Shown here piece after piece: positions 1-7,100 of a stretch of DNA of 10,517 nt. The stretch is from positions 1-10,517 of the forward strand of contig JBEGWF010000159.1 in NCBI GenBank assembly GCA_041177965.1, in the 5' to 3' direction. A model generated the notes under the pieces. It saw only the letters and a list, made by a program, of their open reading frames with translations. It made no database searches and was not told the origin of the DNA. A program made the position numbers and the translations under genes. The DNA is from SXXZ01 sp041177965. Lineage in GTDB: Bacteria > Verrucomicrobiota > Verrucomicrobiia > Limisphaerales > UBA9464. Positions within the stretch are counted from its first letter, which is position 1; the number at the start of each line of letters is the position of its first letter.

Positions 1-298
1 CCATGCGCCCGGTGAGGTATTCGCTCCAGGGCTCGAGCGGCGACGGGTAGAGGGCGTCGCAGCCGGTCCGGATCTGGAGGATGACGGCGTTGAGATGCCA
101 GCGCTGGGCCGTGTCGAGGAGGGTTCGCAACTCGGCCTGCTGGCGCGCGGCAGGGAGCCCCGGTTTGCTGGGCCAATCGATGTTGCCCACGGTGGCGATC
201 CACATGGCCCGGAACTCCCGGGGCACCGGCGGCGGTCCTGCCGGCGCGGCCACGAGGGTCACGACGGCCAGCAATCCGGCAATGATCAGGCGAAGCAT
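1..298 (-). CDS. GHL10-type glycosyl hydrolase-like protein, N-terminal part (cut by window edge)
   Basis: Reading the minus strand from the ATG at 298 gives 99 codons without a stop, and the frame leaves the window. Residues 1-20 form a hydrophobic export signal (MLRLIIAGLLAVVTLVAAPA). The mature part begins with REFRAMWIATVGNIDWPSK (27-45), then a helix rich in Q, E and L, then the strand LNAVILQIR and the block LEPWSEYLTG. That order is characteristic of the GHL10 family (PF02638, YngK-like), TIM-barrel proteins thought to act on extracellular polysaccharide or peptidoglycan-like glycans. Family members usually have QVRPxADA after the second strand; here it reads QIRTGCDA, a modest deviation. 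No Shine-Dalgarno precedes the start. It is divergent from the gene at 392 with 93 bases between the two starts. The family call is strong; substrate and catalytic competence are unknown because most of the barrel is off-window. Confidence 0.88.
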   Translation of the reverse strand, partial: MLRLIIAGLLAVVTLVAAPAGPPPVPREFRAMWIATVGNIDWPSKPGLPAARQQAELRTLLDTAQRWHLNAVILQIRTGCDALYPSPLEPWSEYLTGRM

Positions 299-391
299 GG
301 GCGACAACCCGGAGCGTGGACCGCGGTGGTCCGATGGGCAAGGGAGGCGAGGCGCGTGACTTCGTGATCAAGGTTTCGGTAGTCTCCGCGT

Positions 392-3300
392 ATGCGATTC
401 CCCCCGTGGCTGCGACGACCGTTCCTGGGCGTGCTGTTCCTCCTCCTGATTCCCAGGTTGTTCGCGTTGCCGGCCGAGGGTCTGTTCTCGAAGACCAACC
501 TGGTGGCCTGGTGCATCGTCCCGTTCGACTCGCAGAAGCGGGGTCCGGAGGCGCGGGCGGAGATGCTCGAGCGTCTGGGGATCCGTCGTCTGGCCTATGA
601 TTGGCGGGCCGAGCACATCCCCACCTTCGATGCCGAGGTGGCCGCGATGCGGAAGCGCCGCATCGAAATCACGGCCTGGTGGTTTCCCGCCGCCTTGAAC
701 GACGAGGCCAAGGCCATCCTCGCCTGCATCGACCGCACCCGGATCCACCCGCAGCTCTGGGTGACCCTGGGCACCGAGCCCGAGACCGATCCGACCCGGT
801 TGGAGCAGAAGATCCGGGCGGCCGTCGAATCCCTCGCGCCCATTTGTGCCGAGGCCCGGAAGCGTGGGTGCTCGGTGGCTCTCTACAATCATCTCGGCTG
901 GTTTGGCGAACCGGACAACCAGGTCCGGGTCGTCGAGACGCTCCGGAAGGCCGGGCATTCGAACGTGGGGAGCGTCTACAACCTCCATCACGGCCACGGC
1001 CACCTGGCCGAATTCGAGAAGCAGTTCGGGATCCTCAAGCCGTACCTCTTGGCACTGAACCTGAACGGCATGGTCCGCGACGGGGACAAGCTCGGGAAGA
1101 AGATCATCCCGCTGGGCACGGGCGACCAGGAGCAGCGGTTGTTGAAGGTGGTCGAAGCCAGCGGATGGAAGGGGCCGGTCGGGATCATCGGCCACACCGA
1201 CGAGGATGCCGAGGTGAAGCTGCGCAAGGAGTTGGAAGGTTTGGAAAGACTGACGGCCAGTCTGGCCAAGAACGCCGGAGAGCCCCCGGCCTCCGGTCGG
1301 GAACCCGGAGTCCAGGCCGAGAAGGACTGGGTCGACAACCGGTGGCAGCGCACCGACATCGGTCCGTTCCTGGCCTCGAGCGTCCGTCTGCCGGATGGTT
1401 CTTCGGTGGTCCGTGGGCTGACCGTCCGGGTGGGCCCCGAGGCCAGCGTGCTCTACGATCTGGCCCAGGGTTCGGTCCGTGCGGTGTGGACGGGCGGGTT
1501 CCTGAAGTTCGATGCGACCCGATTCGGTCTGATCGGCACCCCCGTGCCGGACGGACGGATGGCCTGGACTTCCGATCCGCAGCGACCGGAAAAGGCCCTG
1601 GTCCCACGGTTTCTGGGACAGCATGTCACTCCGGCCGGGCTCGTGCTCGACTGGCAGGTGGGTGGCGTCCTCATTCGGGAGCGACCGGAGTGGGTGTCCA
1701 CCCCGGCGGGACCGGCGCTCGTGCGGCATCTGTCGATCGGAGCTCGGACCGCACCGATCTCCTGGTGGGCCGTGGGGCACTTGGCGGGGAACGGGTTGAC
1801 CGTCGAATCGCTCGAGAACCGGTCGGTGCAGCAGACTGCCAGCCCGTCGGGGACGGTCGAGGCATCGGTGCGCGCCGTGCACCTCTTGCGCAACACCGAC
1901 TCCGGCTCGGTTTCGGCGGCGGCCGCTCTGGGAGGCCGGGAACTGCAGTGGGACGCCACCACCCGGCAGGCCGGGGCCATCGCCCACGGATCCAGCGTGG
2001 TCACCTTCCAACCCGGGCCTGCGACGGATCTCGATCTGATCCTTTGGCGCGGAGTCCAGGCCGAGGCGGCCGGATTCGAGCGTTGGGCCAAGGCCCGAAC
2101 CTCTCCCGGGCCGCAACCGGCATCGATCCCCGCCGCTCCGAAGGTTTCCGAGCAACTCACCCGCGGCCAGCGCGGTCTGGAGACGGGCCCGTTTGCGGTC
2201 GATACCCTGACCCTGCCGTACGACAATCCCTACCAGGCGCTGCTCTTCGCCTCCGGTGTGGACTTCACCTCCGATGGCGCCGGCTACGTCTGCACCATCC
2301 ATGGCGATGTCTGGCGGGTCACCGGCGTGGATGCCGGATTGCAGTCGCTGCGCTGGAAGCGGGTGGCCACGGGGCTCTTCCAACCGCTGGGGCTCAAGGT
2401 CCGCGGCGATCAGGTGTACGTCCTGGGCAAGGATCGCATCACGCGTTTGGACGACACCAATGGCGATGGAGTCACCGACTTCTACGCCACCTTCTTCGAC
2501 GGCATCGCCACCTCGCTCGGAGGGCACGATTATGTGACCTGCCTCGAGGTCGATCAGGACGGGCGGTTCTATTACGCCGATCCCCGGGGAGTCCATCGGG
2601 TCGCCGCCGACGGCAAGTCCGCCGAGACGTTGGCCTCGGGGTTCCGCAACCCGAACGGCATGGGGGTGAGCCCCGACGGCCGCGTGGTCACCGTGGCCCC
2701 GCAGCAGGGCACCTGGACGCCCACCAGCGAGATCGCCGAGATCCGGCCGGGCGGTTGGTACGGATTCGGAGGCCCGAAGGCCGATCACAATCCCCCGCTG
2801 GGCCGCGACTGGCCGCTGTGCTGGATCCCGCACGCGGTGGACAACTCCAGCGGATCGCAGGCGTGGATTCCGCAGGGCCAATGGGGAGATCTGGGCGGGC
2901 AGATGATGCACCTGCTCTGGGGCCGGTGCGGGATGATGCTCGCCTTGCGCGATCCCCGGGGTGCGGCGACCCAGGGGGCGGTGGTTCCCTTGCCGGTGAA
3001 GTTCCTCAGTGGTCCGAATCGGGCCAGCTTCCGCGCCCAGGACGGTTCCCTCTACATCGCCGGCAGCACCGGATGGCAGACCAGCGCCGTGAAGGATGGA
3101 GCCGTGCAGCGCGTGCGCCGGACGGGCAAGCCCTTGCGCATTCCGGTGGCTTGGAAGCAGGACGGGGCGTCGTTGGAATTCACCTTTTCGGAGAAACTCG
3201 ATCCGGCCGTGGCCGCCGATGCCGGCAGCTTCGGGGTCCGTCGCTGGAATTACCGATACACGCAGGACTACGGATCCAAGGATTGGTCGGTGGTGGACCC

Positions 3301-3466
3301 GAACAAGGAAGGCCGCGATGAGGTCGAGGTGAAGTCCGCCGCAGTATTGCCGGATGGACGGACGGTCCGGATCACCCTCGCCGACGCGCGTCCGGCCATG
3401 CAGTACGAGTTGCGCTACGATGTCGGCTTCCGCGGGCAGGTGTGGTTCAGCCTGCATGGCCGCTGA
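392..3466 (+). CDS. Secreted three-part protein: isomerase-like TIM barrel, DUF6797, PVC-type beta-propeller
   Basis: This encodes 1024 residues. The N-terminus (MRFPPWLRRPFLGVLFLLLI) is an export signal; R8-R9-P-F-L resembles the twin-arginine motif RRxFL, so Tat export is possible. Residues about 31-285 resemble a xylose-isomerase/AP-endonuclease-2-like TIM barrel (for example CSVALYNHLGWFG and GSVYNLHHGHGHL). A linker at about 286-312 is rich in G, P and E. From W313 (WVDNRWQRTDIGPFLASSV) to about 600 it matches my recollection of DUF6797, a beta-rich domain of planctomycetes and verrucomicrobia. From about 606 (PYDNPYQALLFASGVDF) to about 905 is a glucose/sorbosone-dehydrogenase-like propeller, with a calcium-type loop D688-x-N690-x-D692-G-x-x-D696 and the phrase GFRNPNGMGVSPDG. 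The C-terminal 110 or so residues look like a beta-sandwich. There is no CxxCH haem motif, although many PVC propeller proteins carry one. No clear Shine-Dalgarno is seen; the ATG at 392 is chosen because it gives the complete signal peptide. A role in extracytoplasmic sugar oxidation or isomerisation is inference only. Confidence 0.92.
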   Translation: MRFPPWLRRPFLGVLFLLLIPRLFALPAEGLFSKTNLVAWCIVPFDSQKRGPEARAEMLERLGIRRLAYDWRAEHIPTFDAEVAAMRKRRIEITAWWFPAALNDEAKAILACIDRTRIHPQLWVTLGTEPETDPTRLEQKIRAAVESLAPICAEARKRGCSVALYNHLGWFGEPDNQVRVVETLRKAGHSNVGSVYNLHHGHGHLAEFEKQFGILKPYLLALNLNGMVRDGDKLGKKIIPLGTGDQEQRLLKVVEASGWKGPVGIIGHTDEDAEVKLRKELEGLERLTASLAKNAGEPPASGREPGVQAEKDWVDNRWQRTDIGPFLASSVRLPDGSSVVRGLTVRVGPEASVLYDLAQGSVRAVWTGGFLKFDATRFGLIGTPVPDGRMAWTSDPQRPEKALVPRFLGQHVTPAGLVLDWQVGGVLIRERPEWVSTPAGPALVRHLSIGARTAPISWWAVGHLAGNGLTVESLENRSVQQTASPSGTVEASVRAVHLLRNTDSGSVSAAAALGGRELQWDATTRQAGAIAHGSSVVTFQPGPATDLDLILWRGVQAEAAGFERWAKARTSPGPQPASIPAAPKVSEQLTRGQRGLETGPFAVDTLTLPYDNPYQALLFASGVDFTSDGAGYVCTIHGDVWRVTGVDAGLQSLRWKRVATGLFQPLGLKVRGDQVYVLGKDRITRLDDTNGDGVTDFYATFFDGIATSLGGHDYVTCLEVDQDGRFYYADPRGVHRVAADGKSAETLASGFRNPNGMGVSPDGRVVTVAPQQGTWTPTSEIAEIRPGGWYGFGGPKADHNPPLGRDWPLCWIPHAVDNSSGSQAWIPQGQWGDLGGQMMHLLWGRCGMMLALRDPRGAATQGAVVPLPVKFLSGPNRASFRAQDGSLYIAGSTGWQTSAVKDGAVQRVRRTGKPLRIPVAWKQDGASLEFTFSEKLDPAVAADAGSFGVRRWNYRYTQDYGSKDWSVVDPNKEGRDEVEVKSAAVLPDGRTVRITLADARPAMQYELRYDVGFRGQVWFSLHGR

Positions 3467-3478
3467 CCGAAGCGGTCC
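3458..3478. terminator. Weak hairpin between convergent genes
   Basis: GGCCGCT (3458-3464) can pair with AGCGG-T-CC (3471-3478) with one bulged T. The hairpin overlaps the stop codon of the gene ending at 3466 and lies before the stop of the convergent HlyD gene at 3488. There is no T-run on either side, so it is at best a weak bidirectional terminator, and could be chance in GC-rich DNA. Confidence 0.2.
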
Positions 3479-3487
3479 GGCAGGTTG

Positions 3488-4465
3488 TCAGGGACGAGCG
3501 TCGATGTTGTCGGTCGTCTGCGCGCTGACGGTCTGCAAGGGGGTGGCCTCGATGAACACGTCCATCTGCTGGCCGGCGTAGAGGTTCAGGTCCGATCGGT
3601 CGATGCGGTAGACGGCCTGGAGCACGCGGGTGTCGATCCGCTCGATGCTGTCGCCCGTGAGCGAGCGTTTCGGAACGACGATGGGTTCGAAGCGCACGAA
3701 GGTCAGGGTCGAGGACAGCGCGGCATTGCCCCGCACATGGCCGCGGGCGCGGGACCCGGGAGCGACCCGCCAGGCTTCGTGCTCGTCGATGTCGGCCCGA
3801 AGATGCAGGGGGGTCAGGTTCCCGAGCACGATCAGCGGGCTGCTGGTAGGCCCCGCCGCGGCGAATTCTCCGGGTCGGATCTTGAGCTGCAGCACGGTGG
3901 CATCGATGGGAGCGACGATCGTGCATCGCGCGATCTCGGTCCTCACGGCGGCGACGGAGGCCTCGGCCACGGCCCCCTCGGCCTCGACCTCGGCGACCCG
4001 GGCCTCGGCGGCCTTGAGCGCGAACTCCGTCCGGGTCCATTCCTCTTCGCTGATGACCGAGCCGCCCCGGAGTTTTCGGAACCGTTCGAGACGGTCGCGG
4101 AGGTCCTCGACCTGGGTGCGGGCGGTGACGCGCCGGGCCCGGGCCGCCGCGAGTTGGGCCTCCTGCACCGCCAACGAGGCCTGCAGGTGCCGGGTATCGA
4201 GGCGGAACAGCGGCGTCCCGGCCCGCACCGACTGGTTCAGCGCCACCGTCACCTCGGTCACGATCCCCGGGATCGGGGTCCCCACGCTGAGGTGCTCGGT
4301 GCTCGCCTCGATGAGGCCCACGGCCGCGACGGTGTGGGTGAAGGAGGAGGCGGGCGGTGGAGACGTGGGCTCGGTGGCGGCATGGACGGGTTGGGTCCGG
4401 ACCACGGACACGGTGGCGTAGATCGCCGCAAGGACGGCCAGCGTGGGCAGGAGGTAGTGCTTCAT
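3488..4465 (-). CDS. HlyD/DevB-family periplasmic membrane fusion protein of an ABC exporter
   Basis: This encodes 325 residues. Residues 1-22 (MKHYLLPTLAVLAAIYATVS) form an N-terminal membrane anchor or signal. A first half barrel-sandwich (biotinyl-lipoyl-like) lies at about 45-90, with GTPIPGIVTEVTVALNQSVRAGTPLFRLD. It is followed by an alanine/arginine/glutamate-rich coiled-coil hairpin at about 92-180. The second half-motif is ARCTIVAPIDATVLQLKIRPGEF, and then a beta-barrel region. This is the standard order of adaptor proteins that bridge an inner-membrane transporter to an outer-membrane channel. It is the last gene of the four-gene operon. Its ATG overlaps the TGA of the ATPase gene as ATGA, so translational coupling is likely, and there is no separate Shine-Dalgarno. 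The frame stays open far upstream of 4465, but that stretch lies over the ATPase gene and is arginine/glycine/proline-rich, so the start at 4465 is preferred. The exported substrate is not identifiable. Confidence 0.93.
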   Translation of the reverse strand: MKHYLLPTLAVLAAIYATVSVVRTQPVHAATEPTSPPPASSFTHTVAAVGLIEASTEHLSVGTPIPGIVTEVTVALNQSVRAGTPLFRLDTRHLQASLAVQEAQLAAARARRVTARTQVEDLRDRLERFRKLRGGSVISEEEWTRTEFALKAAEARVAEVEAEGAVAEASVAAVRTEIARCTIVAPIDATVLQLKIRPGEFAAAGPTSSPLIVLGNLTPLHLRADIDEHEAWRVAPGSRARGHVRGNAALSSTLTFVRFEPIVVPKRSLTGDSIERIDTRVLQAVYRIDRSDLNLYAGQQMDVFIEATPLQTVSAQTTDNIDARP

Positions 4466-5220
4466 CGGGAGGAAGGGGACAGGGGTGTCACGGAGCCGGT
4501 GCCCGCCTCGGGCACGGCCTGGCGTCGCGGGTCGATCTCGACGATCCGTCCATCGTCCATGTGGGCGATGACATCGGCGAAATGGAAGACCCGGCTGTCG
4601 TGGGTGACCACGATCACGGCCCGGTCCGGGTGCACGGCCGCCGACGCGAGCAGTTCCATGACCGCTTCGCCCGTGGCGTGATCGAGGGCCGCGGTCGGTT
4701 CGTCGCAGACGATGAGTCGGGGTTCGTGGACCAGGGCCCGGGCCAGGGCCACCCGTTGCTGCTGGCCCCCGGACAGTTGGCGCGGGTACGCCCCGGTCTT
4801 GCTCCCCAGGCCCAGTCGGTCGAGCAGCGCGGCCGCACGGTCCACCGCCTCGCGCCGGCGGACGCCGGCGGCCAGGAGGGGAATGGCCGCGTTCTCGGCC
4901 GCGGTGAGGGCCTGCAGCAGGTTGTATTGCTGGAAGACGAAACCCAGGTGCGTTCGGCGGAAGAGGATGCGCTCGTGGTCCGGCATCCCGGCGAGGTCGC
5001 GCCCGAACAGGCACACCTGCCCGGCATCGGGCTCCAGCAGTCCGGCGATCACCGAGATCAGCGTGGTCTTCCCGCAACCGCTGGGACCGACCAGGAAGCT
5101 CAACTCGCCCCGCTGCACGGTGTAGTCCACCCCGCGCAGGACCTGCACCCGGGCGTCGTCTTCGCCGAAGTGCTTGCGGATCGCCGCACAGTGGACGGCG
5201 GTCGGATCGGAGGGCGTCAT
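4462..5220 (-). CDS. ABC transporter ATP-binding protein (MacB/LolD/DevA type)
   Basis: This encodes 252 residues, the usual size for a stand-alone nucleotide-binding subunit. All core motifs are intact: Walker A GPSGCGKT (45-52), Q-loop FVFQQYNLL (94-102), signature LSGGQQQR (149-156), Walker B LIVCDEP (169-175), D-loop ALD (178-180) and H-loop VVTHD with H207. The sequence groups with ATPases that drive FtsX-type permeases, and the flanking permease and HlyD genes support this. It should hydrolyse ATP in the cytoplasm to power export through the permease encoded just upstream. The start lies 4 bases after the permease stop, with no good ribosome binding site, and its stop overlaps the HlyD start. 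The C-terminal tail of about 25 residues (DPRRQAVPEAGTGSVTPLSP) looks unstructured. Confidence 0.96.
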   Translation of the reverse strand: MTPSDPTAVHCAAIRKHFGEDDARVQVLRGVDYTVQRGELSFLVGPSGCGKTTLISVIAGLLEPDAGQVCLFGRDLAGMPDHERILFRRTHLGFVFQQYNLLQALTAAENAAIPLLAAGVRRREAVDRAAALLDRLGLGSKTGAYPRQLSGGQQQRVALARALVHEPRLIVCDEPTAALDHATGEAVMELLASAAVHPDRAVIVVTHDSRVFHFADVIAHMDDGRIVEIDPRRQAVPEAGTGSVTPLSPSSR

Positions 5221-5224
5221 GGCG

Positions 5225-6358
5225 TCAACGGAAGACCGAGGCGGGTTCGAGGCCGCGCACGTGCCGGAAGCTCGCGTACAGGGCGATGCCCGTGACCGAG
5301 GCCAGGGCCAGGCAGGTGCCCAGGGCGATCTGCCACGGCAGGTAAAGGCTCCGCAGGAACGGTTGGGTGCGCACGAGGTTGCAGACCGCCGCCGCGATGC
5401 CGCTGCCGAAGCACGACCCCAGCGCCAGCACCACCGTGCCCTGGAGCAGGATCATGAGACCGAGCTGGCGGTCGGTGGTGCCGACCACCTTGAGCATCGA
5501 GATCGGTCGGGCGTTCTCCTTGATGAACATCAGGAAGGTCTGCCCCGTGATGGCCGCGCCGACGATGAGCCCGATGGTGATGGTCACCATGAAGAGCATC
5601 GGCACTCCCTGGCTGCCGTAGAACCACATCGCGTCGGCGGCGAACTGATCGGTGGTGCGCGCCCGCAGGCCTCCGAGGGCGTTGATGCTCCGGCAGACGG
5701 CGTCGGGGGATCCTCCGGCCGCCGAGCGGGCCAGGATGAAGCTGGTCATGTGCCGCTCGCCCAGATTCAGGGCCGTCGCCGTGGATCGGGAGGTGTGCAG
5801 CATGGGCAGTCCGGTGAAGGGAGCCGCGACGTCGGAGATGCCGACGAGGCGGACGCGGCGGTCCCGGATCCTCAGGAATCGGCCCGGCCGGAACGGTTCT
5901 CCGGGGAAGAACAACTGGTGTCCACCCGGGTCGATGATGGCCGTGTCGAGTTCGCGGATCGCATCGGCCCGCCCGACCCGCATCCGGTGGGGTAGACCGG
6001 CGAGGCTGGCATCGTCGATGCCGAGCACGGTGACGGTGTTGAGCCGGCCGCTTTCCGAACGGCCGATGGCGTCGATCTTCAGCAGCGGGGCGGCCCAGGC
6101 GATCCCTGGGACACCGCGGACCCGCAGCAACTGGATGTCCCGCATCGCCTTGACCTGATCGAAGCACTCGACATCGGGCTCGGTCACCCAGAGGTCGGCA
6201 TCCTCGACGTCGCGGATCTGCGCCGCGGTCATGGACAGCATGGTCGCCAGGATCGCCGCCTGGTTCTGCATCAGGAACACGGCCATCGACACCGCCACGA
6301 TCATGGCGGCGAACTTGGCCCGGTCGTTCCGGAGCATCTGGAGGCCCACCCAATTCAC
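5225..6358 (-). CDS. FtsX/DevC-like ABC transporter permease
   Basis: This encodes 377 residues from a GTG start. An N-terminal membrane segment at about 15-37 (KFAAMIVAVSMAVFLM) is followed by a periplasmic domain of about 210 residues that begins DADLWVTEPDVECFDQ. Three further membrane segments come at the C-terminus (around VPMLFMVTITIGLIVG, LGLMILLQGTVVLALG and WQIALGTCLALASVTG). The 1 + 3 topology with a large periplasmic domain is that of FtsX/MacB permeases; length and the N-terminal NWVGLQMLRND resemble DevC. The GTG at 6358 overlaps the tetR stop as GTGA and is preceded by a purine-rich GAAGAAGGG about 6 bases upstream, the only convincing ribosome binding site in this operon. The frame remains open upstream inside tetR, but that extension is charged and low in complexity and is rejected. 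It should dimerise and act with the adjacent ATPase and HlyD protein. Confidence 0.93.
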   Translation of the reverse strand: MNWVGLQMLRNDRAKFAAMIVAVSMAVFLMQNQAAILATMLSMTAAQIRDVEDADLWVTEPDVECFDQVKAMRDIQLLRVRGVPGIAWAAPLLKIDAIGRSESGRLNTVTVLGIDDASLAGLPHRMRVGRADAIRELDTAIIDPGGHQLFFPGEPFRPGRFLRIRDRRVRLVGISDVAAPFTGLPMLHTSRSTATALNLGERHMTSFILARSAAGGSPDAVCRSINALGGLRARTTDQFAADAMWFYGSQGVPMLFMVTITIGLIVGAAITGQTFLMFIKENARPISMLKVVGTTDRQLGLMILLQGTVVLALGSCFGSGIAAAVCNLVRTQPFLRSLYLPWQIALGTCLALASVTGIALYASFRHVRGLEPASVFR

Positions 6359-6981
6359 CGGGAGCCCTTCTTCCGGACGGGCCGGGTCCCGATGGCGCGG
6401 CCGATGAAGTCGAGGAATCCCCGGGTGAGCGTCCGGGTGTCGAGGGCGGGATCGAAGGTCGCCCGCAGGACCAGGCCGTCGAACGCCGCGAAGATCAGGC
6501 AGGAGAGGACCTGTGGGGCGGTCTCCGATGCGATGGAGCCGGAACGCTGGGCCGACCGGATCAGGTCCGCCAACCGGCCCTGCAGCACCTGGTCCGTCTC
6601 GCGGAGCAGCCCCGCGACCCGCGGGTTGCGGGAGGCCTCGGCCGAGGTCTCGACCCAGAGCCGGAGGAAGCCCCGGTTCTCGAGGTCCTCGAGTCCCAGT
6701 TCCGCCAACGCTTCGAGCGCCGCCATCAGTCCGCGCTCCATCGGCAGGGCGTCCATGGCGGCGAGCCATCGGGTCCGGTCGGATTCGATGAGCGCCTGGA
6801 TGAGCGCCTCCTTGCTCGGGTAGTAGCGGTAGACCGAGCCCGGGCTCATGCCGGCCGCCGCGCAGATGTCCTTCATCGATGCGGCGTGGAAACCGTCTCG
6901 GACGAAGACGCCGCAGGCGGACCTCAGGATGGTCTCCTGGCGTTCCGGATAGTTCCGGTTACGGGTGCCGGCGGCTTTCAT
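6355..6981 (-). CDS. TetR/AcrR-family transcriptional regulator
   Basis: This encodes 208 residues, typical for the family. The DNA-binding domain occupies about 14-60: ILRSACGVFVRDGF, then the helix-turn-helix SMKDICAAAGMSPGSVYRYYPSK (35-57) with the hallmark VYRYYPSKEAL. The C-terminal part is helical and variable, as expected for a ligand-binding and dimerisation domain. It is the first gene of the exporter operon, and its TGA overlaps the permease GTG. It most likely represses its own operon and is released by a small molecule related to the exporter's substrate; this is inference from gene order and the adjacent palindrome. No Shine-Dalgarno precedes the ATG. The inverted repeat ends one base before it, so the message may be leaderless or have a very short leader. 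Confidence 0.96.
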   Translation of the reverse strand: MKAAGTRNRNYPERQETILRSACGVFVRDGFHAASMKDICAAAGMSPGSVYRYYPSKEALIQALIESDRTRWLAAMDALPMERGLMAALEALAELGLEDLENRGFLRLWVETSAEASRNPRVAGLLRETDQVLQGRLADLIRSAQRSGSIASETAPQVLSCLIFAAFDGLVLRATFDPALDTRTLTRGFLDFIGRAIGTRPVRKKGSR

Positions 6982-7009
6982 AAATGCGAGTGATCGTTCG
7001 CTCGCATTT
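6982..7009. promoter_or_regulatory. Inverted-repeat operator candidate for the TetR regulator
   Basis: AAATGCGAG (6982-6990) and CTCGCATTT (7001-7009) are perfect 9-base inverted arms around a 10-base spacer. Within the spacer GA, CG and TC are also symmetric, so 24 of 28 positions obey dyad symmetry. The core GAGTGATCGTTCGCTC resembles operators of AcrR/TetR-type repressors. It directly abuts the tetR start codon and overlaps the predicted -10 element, the usual arrangement for autorepression. Binding by this particular regulator is inferred. Confidence 0.75.
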
Positions 7010-7021
7010 TTCCCGAGTCAA
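6993..7021 (-). promoter_or_regulatory. Candidate sigma-70-like promoter of the tetR-exporter operon
   Basis: On the minus strand TTGACT (7021-7016) is followed after 17 bases by AACGAT (6998-6993), a good -35 with a mediocre -10. Transcription would start within about 10 bases of the tetR ATG, implying a nearly leaderless message. The -10 lies inside the palindrome, so a bound repressor would block polymerase. Confidence 0.45.
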
Positions 7022-7044
7022 GTCGCAGGGGCGTGGAGTCTGCG

Positions 7045-7081
7045 AAAAAGCGCCGGCCGGAACGAAGCCCGGACCGGCGCT
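7045..7081 (-). terminator. Rho-independent terminator after the TIM-barrel lipoprotein gene
   Basis: On the minus strand AGCGCCGG (7081-7074) pairs perfectly with CCGGCGCT (7056-7049). The stem is extended by a further CCGG/CCGG pair (7072-7069 with 7060-7057) after one unpaired base, closing an 8-base loop. A run of T follows at 7049-7045. It lies 20 bases past the stop of the gene ending at 7101 and insulates the symporter/lipoprotein unit from the tetR promoter. Confidence 0.85.
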
Positions 7082-7100
7082 GGAAGTGGTGAGATCCGCT

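Noticed and set aside
601..3321. A 906-codon plus-strand frame within the fusion protein gene
   Set aside because: It is shifted relative to the real gene and gives an arginine/glycine/proline-rich product with no motifs. It is a composition artefact.
368..3457. A 1029-codon open frame on the minus strand opposite the fusion protein gene
   Set aside because: Its translation is dominated by R, G, P, H and L with no recognisable domain, signal or membrane pattern. The plus-strand product has coherent domains. Long antisense frames of this kind are expected in GC-rich genes with G/C at third positions.
4466..5077. Upstream extension of the HlyD gene frame to 5077
   Set aside because: It lies wholly over the ABC ATPase gene, is low in complexity, and would place the membrane anchor in the interior of the protein. 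The ATGA-coupled start at 4465 is far better.
6359..6769. Upstream extension of the permease frame to 6769
   Set aside because: It overlaps most of tetR and encodes a charged R/G/P-rich sequence. The GTG at 6358 has a ribosome binding site and gives the family N-terminus.
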